The translations under genes were made by a program, and so were the position numbers. Positions 16,958 to 26,800 of a DNA stretch of 64,000 nucleotides are shown here, piece after piece. A model generated the notes under the pieces. The model was given only the letters and a program-made list of their open reading frames with translations. It was not told the origin of the DNA and searched no databases. Origin of the DNA: Actinobacteria bacterium IMCC26103 (GTDB lineage: Bacteria; Actinomycetota; Actinomycetes; Nanopelagicales; Nanopelagicaceae). The stretch is from NCBI GenBank assembly GCA_002284875.1, contig CP015604.1:806001-870000 (forward strand), read 5' to 3'. The stretch's first letter is position 1, and each line of letters starts with the position of its first letter.

Positions 16958-18515
16958 ATTTGAGAAGCGAATGTGGATAGCAGCCCTCGTTGGCGCTGCT
17001 GCATTTATTGCAGGATCTGGGTTAACCATATCTAGCGGCTGGCTAATTACCATGGCATCTCAGCAACCACCGATTTTGACCTTGTCAGTTGCCATCGTTT
17101 TAGTTCGATTTTTTGGAATTTCTCGTTCACTGGCACGATATTGCGAACGCATTATTAGCCATAGTGCGGTCTTTAAAAGACTTACATCAATACGTGTTGA
17201 ACTCTTTCAAAAGCTAAGCAAGAGCAGCGTCGCGCTAGCCCGAGATTTAAATTCTGGTGCAACAGTCAAGGCGATTGTTGATGACGTAGAACGGGCACAG
17301 GAATATCAGCTGCGAGTAACTCTGCCGTACCGTTCTGCCGTTTTAGCTATTATCGCAGGCTTAGGTTTTGGATATTGGATCCGCAAAGACACGATCATCT
17401 TCACTATACCGTCAGCAATTCTCGCTCTCTGGATAATTCCTGGCTATATAAAGCTTACTTGCCGCAAGAGCGCAGAAGATATTGAAGTCTTAGAGAGTGA
17501 ATATGCACAAGCGATTCTAGATTCAACTGCAGGCTTCGTCGAAGCCGAGATGTATGGATATCTTCACAAGAGCGCTAATTTCGCACATGAGACGGAGAAA
17601 GGGTTACTAGAGCGGGAGAAAAAGCTAGTTCGCAACAGTTCGTCGGCTCAGTTTATTACCTTATTAATGATCGGCGTTGCGATCACATCTTCGCTTTGGT
17701 TAGCCAGAGATTTGCAAGGAAAGAACCAAATCGCCTTAGTTGGAATTACGATGTTAATTTTTCTTCCCCTTGTTTTCTTCGAGCCTATAATTGCCTGGTA
17801 TCCAAATCTCTTTGCGGCTGGAAAACTAATAACCGCTCAGAATCGAATAGACGCCTTGTCTTCTAGTAAAAATGAGAACCCACAGATTCAAGCAACTTTA
17901 CTTGAGCGCCCTAAGGATATTTCTCTCCAAGAAATGAAAGTTTCTTGGGGGGAGGAATTCATGGCTCCGGTTTCCTTTAACGCCACTGTGGGAAGTGTCG
18001 TAGTTGTGCGCGGTCCTAGTGGAGTTGGCAAGTCCACTCTCGCAATGGGGCTACTCGGAGCGCTGCCCTACCGAGGTAGCGCGAAAGTGAACGGTTGCGA
18101 AATTTCCGGGATTTCAAATTTAAGTGAAGTGATTTCTGGATCACTCCAACAAGGACATATATTCAATACTTCAATACGCGAAAATTTGAAGATCGCCAAT
18201 CAAGCCGCCTCGGATGCTGCGCTAATCCGAGTTCTAGAAATTTTAGAGATGGCGGATTTAGATTTAGACACCGTAGTCGGTGATTTTGGGAGACCGCTTT
18301 CGGGAGGTGAAGCTAAGCGATTGGGCTTAGCAAGAGCCCTTCTATCACCAGCTGTGATTTTGATTTTGGATGAACCAACTGAACACCTTGACCAAGAGTT
18401 AGCAGAAAGAATTGAAAGTAGAGTTTTGGAAGAGTGCGCTGATCGCATTTTGATCATAATCACCCATTCGGGGTGGGGCAAAGTAGGAAGAACCATCTAT
18501 CTCGCGAGAGAATAG
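16950..18515 (+). CDS. cydC: Thiol reductant ABC exporter subunit CydC
   Basis: This is the second half of the CydDC heterodimeric exporter. The 521-residue product has a membrane domain (about 1-300) and an ATPase domain with Walker A GPSGVGKST near 354, signature LSGGEAKRLG near 450 and Walker B LILDEPTEHLD near 471. It overlaps cydD by 8 bases. CydD before CydC is the usual order; the two are told apart mainly by position. Confidence 0.94.
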   Translation: MPKFEKRMWIAALVGAAAFIAGSGLTISSGWLITMASQQPPILTLSVAIVLVRFFGISRSLARYCERIISHSAVFKRLTSIRVELFQKLSKSSVALARDLNSGATVKAIVDDVERAQEYQLRVTLPYRSAVLAIIAGLGFGYWIRKDTIIFTIPSAILALWIIPGYIKLTCRKSAEDIEVLESEYAQAILDSTAGFVEAEMYGYLHKSANFAHETEKGLLEREKKLVRNSSSAQFITLLMIGVAITSSLWLARDLQGKNQIALVGITMLIFLPLVFFEPIIAWYPNLFAAGKLITAQNRIDALSSSKNENPQIQATLLERPKDISLQEMKVSWGEEFMAPVSFNATVGSVVVVRGPSGVGKSTLAMGLLGALPYRGSAKVNGCEISGISNLSEVISGSLQQGHIFNTSIRENLKIANQAASDAALIRVLEILEMADLDLDTVVGDFGRPLSGGEAKRLGLARALLSPAVILILDEPTEHLDQELAERIESRVLEECADRILIIITHSGWGKVGRTIYLARE

Positions 18516-18520
18516 GCGGC

Positions 18521-20692
18521 ATGGCCGGCCTTGATTCTAAACTCGTAAACGTTGTTGGCGATCGTACGGCAAAGGTCTTGGATTCAGTCTTCGGATATAA
18601 AATTCTTTCCGATCTTATTCACCACTACCCCCGGAGATATTTAGTACGAGGTGAATTAAGCGATATTGCAGAATTAAAAGAGGGAGATGAAGTAACCGTT
18701 CTCGCCGAAATATTTAGCTCAACAAGTCGCAAATTACATGCACGAAAAGGCAGCATTCTTGAAGTTATTGTCACCGACGGAAGCGCGAAAATGTCGCTTA
18801 CCTTTTTTAATCAAGCCTGGCGCGAAAAAGATTTGCGTGTTGGTAGGCAAGGGCTCTTTGCCGGGAAAGTTGGCGTCTTTAACGGGAAGCGACAATTGGC
18901 TCACCCCGATTACGAAATGATTCCGGATGGAAATGATGTGGATTCTGCGGTCGCAGATTTTGCTGGAAAATTTCTACCTATGTATCCGGCTAGCGCGAAA
19001 TTACCTTCATGGAAGATTGCGCAATGTATAAATCTTGCTATCGGTGCACTTGATGATATTCCAGATTTTCTGCCAGAACGGATTTTAATTGAGCGGGGAT
19101 ATCCAACGCTGCAGCAAGCCATCTCGCAGATCCATAATCCAGTAGATCTCGAAAGCGCAGAAAAATCTCGCGAACGCATTACCTTTGATGAAGCTCTTTT
19201 AATGCAACTGCTTCTCCTGGAGCGAAGAGCAGAATTGCGGGCGCTGAAGGCTATCTCCCGTAGCGCTAAAAGCTCCGGGATTCTCTCTGCATTTGATGCA
19301 TCACTGCCGTGGCAACTAACCGCTGGACAATTGGAAGTAAGTAAGGAAATTGAGAATGATTTAGCTGCGCCATATCCCATGCATCGTTTATTACAAGGCG
19401 AAGTTGGTTCCGGTAAGACAGTGGTCGCGCTGCGTGCAATGTTGGCGGTTATCGATAGTGGGGGACAGGCTGCACTTCTTGCGCCAACTGAAGTTTTAGC
19501 TGCGCAACATCTGCGAACAATTGAAAAGTTATTGGGACCCCTTGCGCAAGGCGGAATGCTCGGCGGGGAAGAAAGTGCAACCCAAATAACTTTATTAACC
19601 GGATCACAAAGCGCAGCAGCGCGTAAAGATGCGCTGGCGCTGGCCGCTTCTGGACAGGCTGGGATCGTGATCGGCACTCACGCTTTACTAAGTGAATCTG
19701 TTGTATTTAACGATCTCGGGTTAATCGTTGTCGATGAGCAACATCGCTTTGGCGTTGAACAACGCGATGCACTGAAAGCGAAAGCGGTAAATCCACCACA
19801 TCTTTTAGTAATGACTGCAACGCCGATTCCTCGCACCGTGGCGATGACTGTCTTCGGTGATTTAGATGTATCGACATTGCGTGAACTCCCGCTGGGACGC
19901 CAGCCGATCACAACTCATCTGGTTCCGACTTTAGAGAAGCCAAATTTTTTAGATCGAACTTGGGAACGAATTCGCGAAGAAGTTTCCCAGGGCCACCAGG
20001 CGTATGTAGTTGCACCGCGAATTTCTGCGGGAACTTCGGAAGATGCAGATTTAGATTTTCTTTATGGCGAGAGTTCACCCGATATCGCCTCGGTTGAGGA
20101 GCTGGGGCCAAAATTACAGTCAGGGCCGCTGAAAGGTTTACGTATTGCGCCTTTGCATGGACGCCAGAGCAGTGAAGTAAAGAACGCCACGATGCAGGCC
20201 TTTGCGCAGGGCGATATTGATGTATTGATCTCAACTACCGTTATTGAAGTCGGTGTAGATGTTCCTAACGCCACTGTAATGGTCATCATGGATGCCGATC
20301 GTTTTGGCGTTTCACAATTACACCAATTGCGTGGTCGTGTTGGCCGCGGAACTTCACCAGGGCTTTGTTTATTGGTTACCTCGGCGCCAGCAGATAGCAC
20401 TGCGCGCGAGCGATTGGATGCGGTAAGTAAAACACAAGATGGTTTTGAACTATCGCGGATTGATTTAGAGCAAAGGCGAGAAGGTGATGTACTGGGTGCA
20501 TCGCAATCTGGATCGCGTTCCCATCTTCGTTTGCTTCGTGTATTACGTGATGAGAGTTTGATTGAAAGCGCGCGTGAAGTTGCGGCAGAGCTTCTGGCCG
20601 AAGGGCCTGAATTAAATGGCTATCCTTTGCTAAAAGAAGAGTTAAAGAAATTGCAGGCCGACGCTGCTGCAGAATTTATAGATAAGGGCTGA
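18521..20692 (+). CDS. recG: ATP-dependent DNA helicase RecG
   Basis: RecG remodels stalled replication forks and branched DNA. The 723-residue product has an N-terminal OB/wedge domain, then helicase motifs: Walker A GEVGSGKT, the DEQH box in VVDEQHRFG, TATPIPRT and QLRGRVGRG (motif VI). ATG 18521 gives the usual start MAGLDSKL; an upstream in-frame ATG would overlap cydC. Five bases separate it from rsmD, so recG-rsmD-coaD form one unit. A 255-codon frame opposite it is a shadow. Confidence 0.97.
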   Translation: MAGLDSKLVNVVGDRTAKVLDSVFGYKILSDLIHHYPRRYLVRGELSDIAELKEGDEVTVLAEIFSSTSRKLHARKGSILEVIVTDGSAKMSLTFFNQAWREKDLRVGRQGLFAGKVGVFNGKRQLAHPDYEMIPDGNDVDSAVADFAGKFLPMYPASAKLPSWKIAQCINLAIGALDDIPDFLPERILIERGYPTLQQAISQIHNPVDLESAEKSRERITFDEALLMQLLLLERRAELRALKAISRSAKSSGILSAFDASLPWQLTAGQLEVSKEIENDLAAPYPMHRLLQGEVGSGKTVVALRAMLAVIDSGGQAALLAPTEVLAAQHLRTIEKLLGPLAQGGMLGGEESATQITLLTGSQSAAARKDALALAASGQAGIVIGTHALLSESVVFNDLGLIVVDEQHRFGVEQRDALKAKAVNPPHLLVMTATPIPRTVAMTVFGDLDVSTLRELPLGRQPITTHLVPTLEKPNFLDRTWERIREEVSQGHQAYVVAPRISAGTSEDADLDFLYGESSPDIASVEELGPKLQSGPLKGLRIAPLHGRQSSEVKNATMQAFAQGDIDVLISTTVIEVGVDVPNATVMVIMDADRFGVSQLHQLRGRVGRGTSPGLCLLVTSAPADSTARERLDAVSKTQDGFELSRIDLEQRREGDVLGASQSGSRSHLRLLRVLRDESLIESAREVAAELLAEGPELNGYPLLKEELKKLQADAAAEFIDKG

Positions 20693-20697
20693 ACTAA

Positions 20698-21285
20698 ATG
20701 CGCATCATTGCCGGCAATGCGAAGGGCCGAAATATCTCATCGGTTGCATCCGCTACCCGCCCAACATCTGATCGCGCCCGTGAGGCGCTCTTCTCCACGT
20801 TAACTTCTGAATTTGGAGAGCTAACTGATCTAAATGTGCTCGATCTATATGCGGGCACCGGTGCGATTGCGCTCGAATCACTTTCACGAGGTGCGGCGAT
20901 TGTGCATGCGGTCGAAAAGGATGAACAAGCACAGAAAGCGATCGTGGCAAATTTTGAAGGGTTAAAGACTGCACAGTGCCCCGGAACTTTTCGCTTGTTT
21001 GGACAGAGCGTTCATCGGTTTCTGCAAGATCCGGCACCTTTCAAATATCACTTTATTTACATCGATCCTCCGTATGAAGTAGAAGATCTAGATGTGATTG
21101 AGACGCTAATTCAATTGCACGATGGTGGTTTCTTAGATCCGCAGGCGCTGGTTGCAATCGAAAGAAATTCACGAGTAAAGGAAATTTCCTGGCCCCATGG
21201 ATATGTTGCAGTGCGCGAAAAGAATTATGGGCAAGCGACCATTTTCTATGGCGCTCTGGCCGAAATTGAGCCTGAGAATGGATAA
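20698..21285 (+). CDS. rsmD: 16S rRNA (guanine966-N2)-methyltransferase RsmD
   Basis: It is an S-adenosylmethionine-dependent methyltransferase of small-subunit rRNA. MRIIAGNAKGR at the N-terminus, the SAM-binding LDLYAGTGAIALESLSRGA and the catalytic YIDPPYE are all present in 195 residues. Placement between recG and coaD is conserved in actinobacteria. Confidence 0.96.
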   Translation: MRIIAGNAKGRNISSVASATRPTSDRAREALFSTLTSEFGELTDLNVLDLYAGTGAIALESLSRGAAIVHAVEKDEQAQKAIVANFEGLKTAQCPGTFRLFGQSVHRFLQDPAPFKYHFIYIDPPYEVEDLDVIETLIQLHDGGFLDPQALVAIERNSRVKEISWPHGYVAVREKNYGQATIFYGALAEIEPENG

Positions 21286-21314
21286 GGTTCCCAATCGTTG
21301 CTAGCGTTTACTCT

Positions 21315-21794
21315 ATGAAGCGCGCCGTATGCCCAGGATCATTTGATCCAATCACCTTTGGGCACCTAGATATTATCGAACGCGCTAGCGAACAATTTGA
21401 TGAGGTAGTCGTAGCCGTATTAGCTAACCGCACAAAGGCCAGCCTTTTCACAGTTGAAGAGCGTATGGAGATGATTCGCCAGACGACTGCAAAATATAAG
21501 AACGTCAAAGTTGATTCATGGCATGGCTTGTTGGTTGATTACTGCAAAACTAATTCAATCCAAGCAATCGTCAAGGGTTTGCGCGCTGTGACAGATTTTG
21601 ACTACGAGCTACAAATGGCACAAATAAATTTGCAAGGAACTGGGGTTGAAACAATGTTTATGGCCACCGCACCTGCCCACTCATTCCTCTCATCATCTAT
21701 CGTTAAAGAGCTTGCTCACTTCGGTGGCGATGTTTCTTCTATGGTTCCAAGCATCGTCAATGATGCGCTCAAAGCACGAGTAGCAGGGAAGTAA
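21315..21794 (+). CDS. coaD: Phosphopantetheine adenylyltransferase
   Basis: CoaD adenylylates 4'-phosphopantetheine to dephospho-CoA. The 159-residue protein starts with CPGSFDPITFGHLDIIERA, holding the nucleotidyltransferase [TH]xGH site, and has the family C-terminus FLSSSIVKELAHFGGDVSSMVP. The length is normal. It is followed one base later by the coiled-coil gene. Confidence 0.97.
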   Translation: MKRAVCPGSFDPITFGHLDIIERASEQFDEVVVAVLANRTKASLFTVEERMEMIRQTTAKYKNVKVDSWHGLLVDYCKTNSIQAIVKGLRAVTDFDYELQMAQINLQGTGVETMFMATAPAHSFLSSSIVKELAHFGGDVSSMVPSIVNDALKARVAGK

Positions 21795-21795
21795 A

Positions 21796-22278
21796 ATGGA
21801 CTCAATTGAAAAGTTAAATACCGCGATCACACTTGTTGAAGAAGCACGTGGAGTTCCGCTCTCGGCATCGTGCGTTGTTCACCGTAGCGAGATGCTAGAA
21901 ATTTTAGATGGCGCCCGCGAAAGCCTGCCACATGATCTTTTTCAGGCTGAAGAAATTCTGGCCAAGAAAGATTCTTTAATTGATGAAGGCCGATCAAGTT
22001 CTGAACAGATGATCGCCACCGCTCGTGAAGAAGTTGCCCGGATGATTGAACAGACTGCGATTGTGCAGGCCGCGCGCGATGAAGCTCAGAGAATTCTCGA
22101 TGATGCACGAGCACAGGCCGCCGATGAGCGCGCCGAAGTCGAAAGTTATATCGATGGTCGCTTAGCAACCTTGGAAGTAATTTTAAATAAGACAATGGAT
22201 GCCGTTGCCCGTGGTCGCGATCGATTAGCTGGCGCCAACGATAAAGATGTACTTTCGCAATTAGCTGACGACAAGTAA
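21796..22278 (+). CDS. sepIVA: Coiled-coil cell-division-type protein (SepIVA/DivIVA-like)
   Basis: This 160-residue, acidic, largely helical protein has no membrane segment. Residues about 55-140 form a charged coiled coil rich in Glu, Ala, Arg and Asp. Between coaD and the DUF177 gene, actinobacteria such as Mycobacterium carry SepIVA, a DivIVA-like septation protein. Automatic pipelines sometimes mislabel these as ATP synthase subunit B because of the coiled coil. The call rests on position, size and composition; sequence identity is not checked. Confidence 0.65.
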   Translation: MDSIEKLNTAITLVEEARGVPLSASCVVHRSEMLEILDGARESLPHDLFQAEEILAKKDSLIDEGRSSSEQMIATAREEVARMIEQTAIVQAARDEAQRILDDARAQAADERAEVESYIDGRLATLEVILNKTMDAVARGRDRLAGANDKDVLSQLADDK

Positions 22279-22299
22279 TTTAAGTAAAGCCAAAGCGCC

Positions 22300-22896
22300 A
22301 TGAGCCGAGCCTCCCAAGTATTTCAATTTAATACCCATGAACTGCCCCGTCGTGCGGGGGAGATGAAGGAGTACCAGCTCGATCTTGAGATCCTGGAGCC
22401 GGTAGGCGTAGATTTGCTGGCAGTTCCAGCTGGTGACATCATCGAGATTGATATGCGCTTGGAATCTGTGACTGAAGGGGTATTACTTAGCGCAGAGTTA
22501 TATGCAATCGCTAAAGGCGAATGTATTCGCTGCTTAGATCCAGTTGAAATTATCGTTGAGCGAAAGATTCAAGAGCTCTATCGCTATGAACCGAGTTCGG
22601 ATAAGGGTGGAAAGCGCAAAAAACACTCTGCTCGCGCCGAAGCATCTGATGAAATTGATCTCGATGCAGTTGATGAACTATGGCTTGATGGCAATGAGAT
22701 GAATTTAGAAGCTCCGATCCGTGATGCGATCGTTCTCGATCTGCCAGTTAACCCGCTCTGTTCGCAAGATTGTCTGGGGCTGTGCCCCGATTGCGGTGAG
22801 AAGTGGGCGAACTTGCCAGATGGCCATATCCACGAGGCGGTCGACGCTCGCTGGGCTGGGCTGGCGGGCTTGGATTTTAAGAATTCGGATGAATAA
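22300..22896 (+). CDS. DUF177 (YceD-like) protein
   Basis: This 198-residue protein precedes rpmF, the near-universal place for YceD/DUF177 proteins, which are implicated in 23S rRNA processing. It has a cysteine in ECIRCLDPVE near residue 80 and a C-terminal cluster CSQDCLGLCPDCG that could bind zinc. A lysine-rich stretch (KGGKRKKH) lies in the middle. RNA-related function is inferred from the family. Confidence 0.9.
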   Translation: MSRASQVFQFNTHELPRRAGEMKEYQLDLEILEPVGVDLLAVPAGDIIEIDMRLESVTEGVLLSAELYAIAKGECIRCLDPVEIIVERKIQELYRYEPSSDKGGKRKKHSARAEASDEIDLDAVDELWLDGNEMNLEAPIRDAIVLDLPVNPLCSQDCLGLCPDCGEKWANLPDGHIHEAVDARWAGLAGLDFKNSDE

Positions 22897-22964
22897 GGGA
22901 TACTTCTCCCAGTAAGCCTTGAGCGCGATCTGCTCGGGGTAAATAGAGATTAAGGACGATTACC

Positions 22965-23138
22965 GTGCCAGTACCAAAGCGAAAGATGTCGCGTTCTAAG
23001 ACGCGCTCCCGCCGCGCTATGTGGAAGACAACTGCAGCATCACTTGCAGCTTGCCCACAATGCCAGCAACCAAAGTTGACTCACACAGCTTGCCCAACTT
23101 GCGGAACATATAACCGCCGCCAAGTCCTAGAGGTTTGA
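22965..23138 (+). CDS. rpmF: 50S ribosomal protein L32
   Basis: The start is GTG at 22965. The 57-residue product has VPVPKRKMSRSKTRSRR at the N-terminus, the standard L32 beginning, followed by a zinc ribbon CPQC then CPTC. The DUF177-rpmF-rnc order is conserved. TAAGGA lies seven bases before the GTG. The stop codon lies one base before the probable CTG start of rnc. Confidence 0.97.
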   Translation: MPVPKRKMSRSKTRSRRAMWKTTAASLAACPQCQQPKLTHTACPTCGTYNRRQVLEV

Positions 23139-23139
23139 T

Positions 23140-23817
23140 CTGTACTCTTCTTTAACTTCGCAACTCGGGATTTCACTTTCTCCTGAATTGCTTGAGTTAG
23201 CTTTTACCCACCGTTCTTTCGCATATGAAAGCGGTGCAAAAGAGACGAACGAACGCCTGGAATTTTTAGGCGATTCAGTTCTTGGGCTAATAGTTACAGA
23301 AGAACTTTATCTACGTTATCCAGATTTAGATGAATCACGTTTATCTCCGCTGCGCTCTGGCATAGTAAATATGCGCGCGCTCGCCGACATTGCGCGCACT
23401 CTCGATTTAGGAAAATACATTCGCCTGGGTAAAGGTGAAGAAGTAACTGGTGGACGTGATAAAAACTCACTCCTAGCCGATGCGTTAGAAGCGTTAATTG
23501 GCGCAATTTATTTAGAGCTAGGTTTTGTCAGCACTACAAATGTGGTCCGCGATTTAATTAAAGAGACTATGGAAATTGCGATGGCTAAGGGCGCTGGCCT
23601 AGATGGCAAAACTGCGCTGCAAGAACTTGTCTCATCCCTTGGCAAGGGAACCCTGGAATACCAAGTTACTGAAACTGGTCCAGATCACGATAAGAGTTTT
23701 ACTGCAATTGCAATGGTTGCCAGTGAGGCAGTTGCCGAAGGTACTGGTAAGAGCAAACGTGAAGCCGAACAATCTGCTGCCCGTTTGGCATATGAAATTC
23801 TCGCAACCCTCAAGTAG
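23140..23817 (+). CDS. rnc: Ribonuclease III (probable CTG start)
   Basis: RNase III cleaves double-stranded RNA in rRNA maturation. The signature NERLEFLGDSVLG is near residue 38, and a double-stranded-RNA-binding domain (DGKTALQELVSSLGKG to REAEQSAARLAYEIL) fills the C-terminus. The start is unusual: the first standard codon in frame is TTG 23188, which would remove family-like residues before LLELAFTHRSFAYE. The frame is open back to 23131, and CTG 23140 has AGAGG (23129-23133) six bases upstream, giving 225 residues. Initiation at CTG is inferred. Confidence 0.93.
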   Translation: MYSSLTSQLGISLSPELLELAFTHRSFAYESGAKETNERLEFLGDSVLGLIVTEELYLRYPDLDESRLSPLRSGIVNMRALADIARTLDLGKYIRLGKGEEVTGGRDKNSLLADALEALIGAIYLELGFVSTTNVVRDLIKETMEIAMAKGAGLDGKTALQELVSSLGKGTLEYQVTETGPDHDKSFTAIAMVASEAVAEGTGKSKREAEQSAARLAYEILATLK

Positions 23818-23871
23818 TACTTCACTTGCGCCTTGTATATAAAGACGCCACCTAAACGGTAGGTTTACGCC

Positions 23872-26800
23872 GTGTATTTAAAGAGCATGACGCTAAAGGG
23901 CTTCAAGTCCTTTGCATCGGCGACCACGCTGCGTCTAGAACCCGGCATCACCTGCGTGGTCGGACCTAACGGCTCGGGTAAATCAAATGTTGTGGACGCC
24001 CTCACCTGGGTTATGGGTGAACAAGGTGCGAAATCTTTACGCGGTGGAAAGATGGAAGATGTCATCTTCGCGGGTACCAGCGGCAGAGCACCGCTTGGTC
24101 GCGCTGAAGTTTCGCTAACAATCGATAACACCGATGGCGCACTTCCAATTGAATACGCTGAAGTTACTATTTCACGCATTCTCTTTCGCAATGGCCAGAG
24201 TGAATATCAGATTAACGGCGAAGCCTCACGCTTACTAGATATCCAAGAACTCCTTAGCGATTCTGGCATCGGTCGCGAAATGCACGTCATCGTTGGCCAA
24301 GGCCAACTAGATGCAATTTTGATGGCAACGCCAGAAGAACGTCGTGGATTTATTGAAGAAGCAGCGGGCGTTCTTAAGCATCGCAAGCGAAAAGAGAAAG
24401 CGCTTCGTAAATTAGATTCGATGCAGGCGAATTTAGCGCGCGTTCAAGATTTAACTGTAGAACTTCGTCGCCAGCTTCGCCCACTCGGTAAACAAGCCGA
24501 GGTCGCCAAGAAAGCGGCAACGATCCAAGCCGACCTACGTGATGCAAAACTTCGTTTGCTAGCAGATGATTACATCTCACTGTCTAAAACTCTTGATGCA
24601 GAAGTTGCTGATGAAACGGCGCTACGCGAACGCCGCTCACTTGTTGAAGCCGAAGTTGAAAAAATCAGACTGCGCGAAGAATCACTCGATGCACAAGCTG
24701 CTTTTGAAAGTCCACTATTAATCGCAGCCCAAGAAAACTTCTATTCCTTAAGCGCGCTTCGCGAAAAATTCCGCGGCACGCAATCACTTGCGCAAGAGCG
24801 TTCCCGATTCTTAGCCGAAGAAGCTGAAGAAGCACGTAGCGCAGGACGCGATCCTCAAGCACTTGAGCAAGAAGCGGCAGCGCTTCGCATTGAAGAAGCC
24901 GAACTTCGTGCCGGGGTTGAAAGCTCCCGTAATTCGCTGGCAGCGGCTACGCAAGAGTTAGCAAAATCTGAAGCTCAATTAAAAGCTGAGGAAGATAAAA
25001 TCGCAGCGGCAATGCGCGCAATTGCAGATCAACGCGAAGGCACTGCACGACAAGAAGGACACATTAAATCTCTAGCCGCGCGCTTAGATGCGATCGCCGA
25101 GGAAATTGCTCGCTTAGTTAAAGCCCGCGATGAAGCAGCCGCACGTGCGGCAAGTGCGCAAAGTGAATATTCAACTTTTGAGATGGATATTGCCGGCGCC
25201 GATGCAGGTGAACTCGGGCTAGATTCTGAATTCGAAGTTGCCAAGCAATCACTCGATTCCGCAAAATTGAATTTAGCTAACCTAGTTGAAGCCGAACGCG
25301 CCGCAGATCGCGAACGCAACGCCACAGAATCAAAACTGGAGGCGATGCAGTTAACTTCGCAGACGCGCGATGGGGGAGCGGCGCTAATTCGCGACTCACG
25401 CGGTATCTCTCTTTTGGGAAGCGTTGCCTCGCTTGTAAAGGTAGATAGCGGTTGGGAAGCGGCTACCGCTGCAGCTCTAGGCACACTCGCTGATGCGATC
25501 GTTGTTCGCGATTTAAGTTCTGCCGTAAGCGCGCTAACTACCTTACGCAGCGAAAATCTAGGACAAGCAGATGTACTTGTTTACGAACCAGGATCGCATA
25601 ATGCACCCGCAATTCCTGCCGGACTTACACCACTTGCAAATTATGTCCGCTCTTGTGAGATCGGAGATCTACTCGCATCGTTACTTGGTGCAACAGTTGT
25701 GGTCGAAAGCGCCCGCGATGCGCAAGAAATTCTGCGCACAAATCCTGGACTAACTGTGGTTACCCGCGATGGTGACGTGGTTTCTGCAAAGCGTGCTCGT
25801 GGCGGTTCAGCCTCATCTACATCACTTATTGAAATCAGCGCACTGGTTAAAGATCTAACTAAGAAATTGGAAACGCTTACCCATAATTGTGATCGCCTTA
25901 AATTTGAAATTGTCACTGCACAGAGCGATGTAGATTCCAAGCAAGGCGCTTTCGATGTTGCGCTATCTAAGTTAAATGAATCTGATGCGCGAATTGCTGC
26001 CCTGACTGAACAATTGGCGGTATCTGGTCAAAATATGAAATCAGCTTCAGCTGAAGTAGAACGTCTAAACTTGGCGATTGCCGAAGCAACTTCTGCAAAG
26101 GGGCGCGATGAGAATGAACTCTCTATTGCATCAGCGCAGTTGCATACCCAAGGTGCTACGGCAGAACCAGATCACAGCAACGCCGATAATTTACGTAATC
26201 AAGTCTCACTTGCGCGTACTGCCGAAGTTGAAGCCAGACTCGCAGTTCGAACAAGTGAAGAGCGAGTCGGATCTACTGCAGCGCGCGCCAAAGCGTTAGA
26301 AGATTCTGCGCAGGCCGAACGTGAAGCATCTGAACGCGCCATCTCTCGACGTGGCGCTCGTGCTCGTGGTGCACTCATCTCATCAGCAATCGCTGAAGCA
26401 GCTTATGAAGCGCTAATTCATATTGAACGCTCTATAGCAAAGGCGGCAACTGAACGCGCCCGCTTAGAAGCTTCCCGCTCTGATCGCGAAGGCGAGACTC
26501 TTACAGTTCGCGCCCGTAGTCGCGAGCTAGCCAGCGAACTTGAACAACTAACTTCTTCAGTTCATAAAGATGAAATTGCCAGAGCTGAACAACGCATGCG
26601 CATCGAAGCACTGGAAACCAAGTGCGTTGAAGAACTCGGCGTAGATACAACAACTTTGGTAAATGAATATGGACCACAAAATGATGTGCCGACCTTTATA
26701 GAGACTGAAGATGGCGAGATCATCGCCACTGAGTTAATTCCATATCGTCGCGACCAACAGGAGAAGCGCTTAGCTGCAACCGAGCGCTCTTTGACCTTAC

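Noticed and set aside
18910-19677. Long open frame antisense to recG (255 codons), and similar frames opposite smc
   Set aside because: Shadow of a GC-skewed coding strand: Ser/Ala/Arg-rich, no domain, no ribosome-binding site, and the sense genes are certain.
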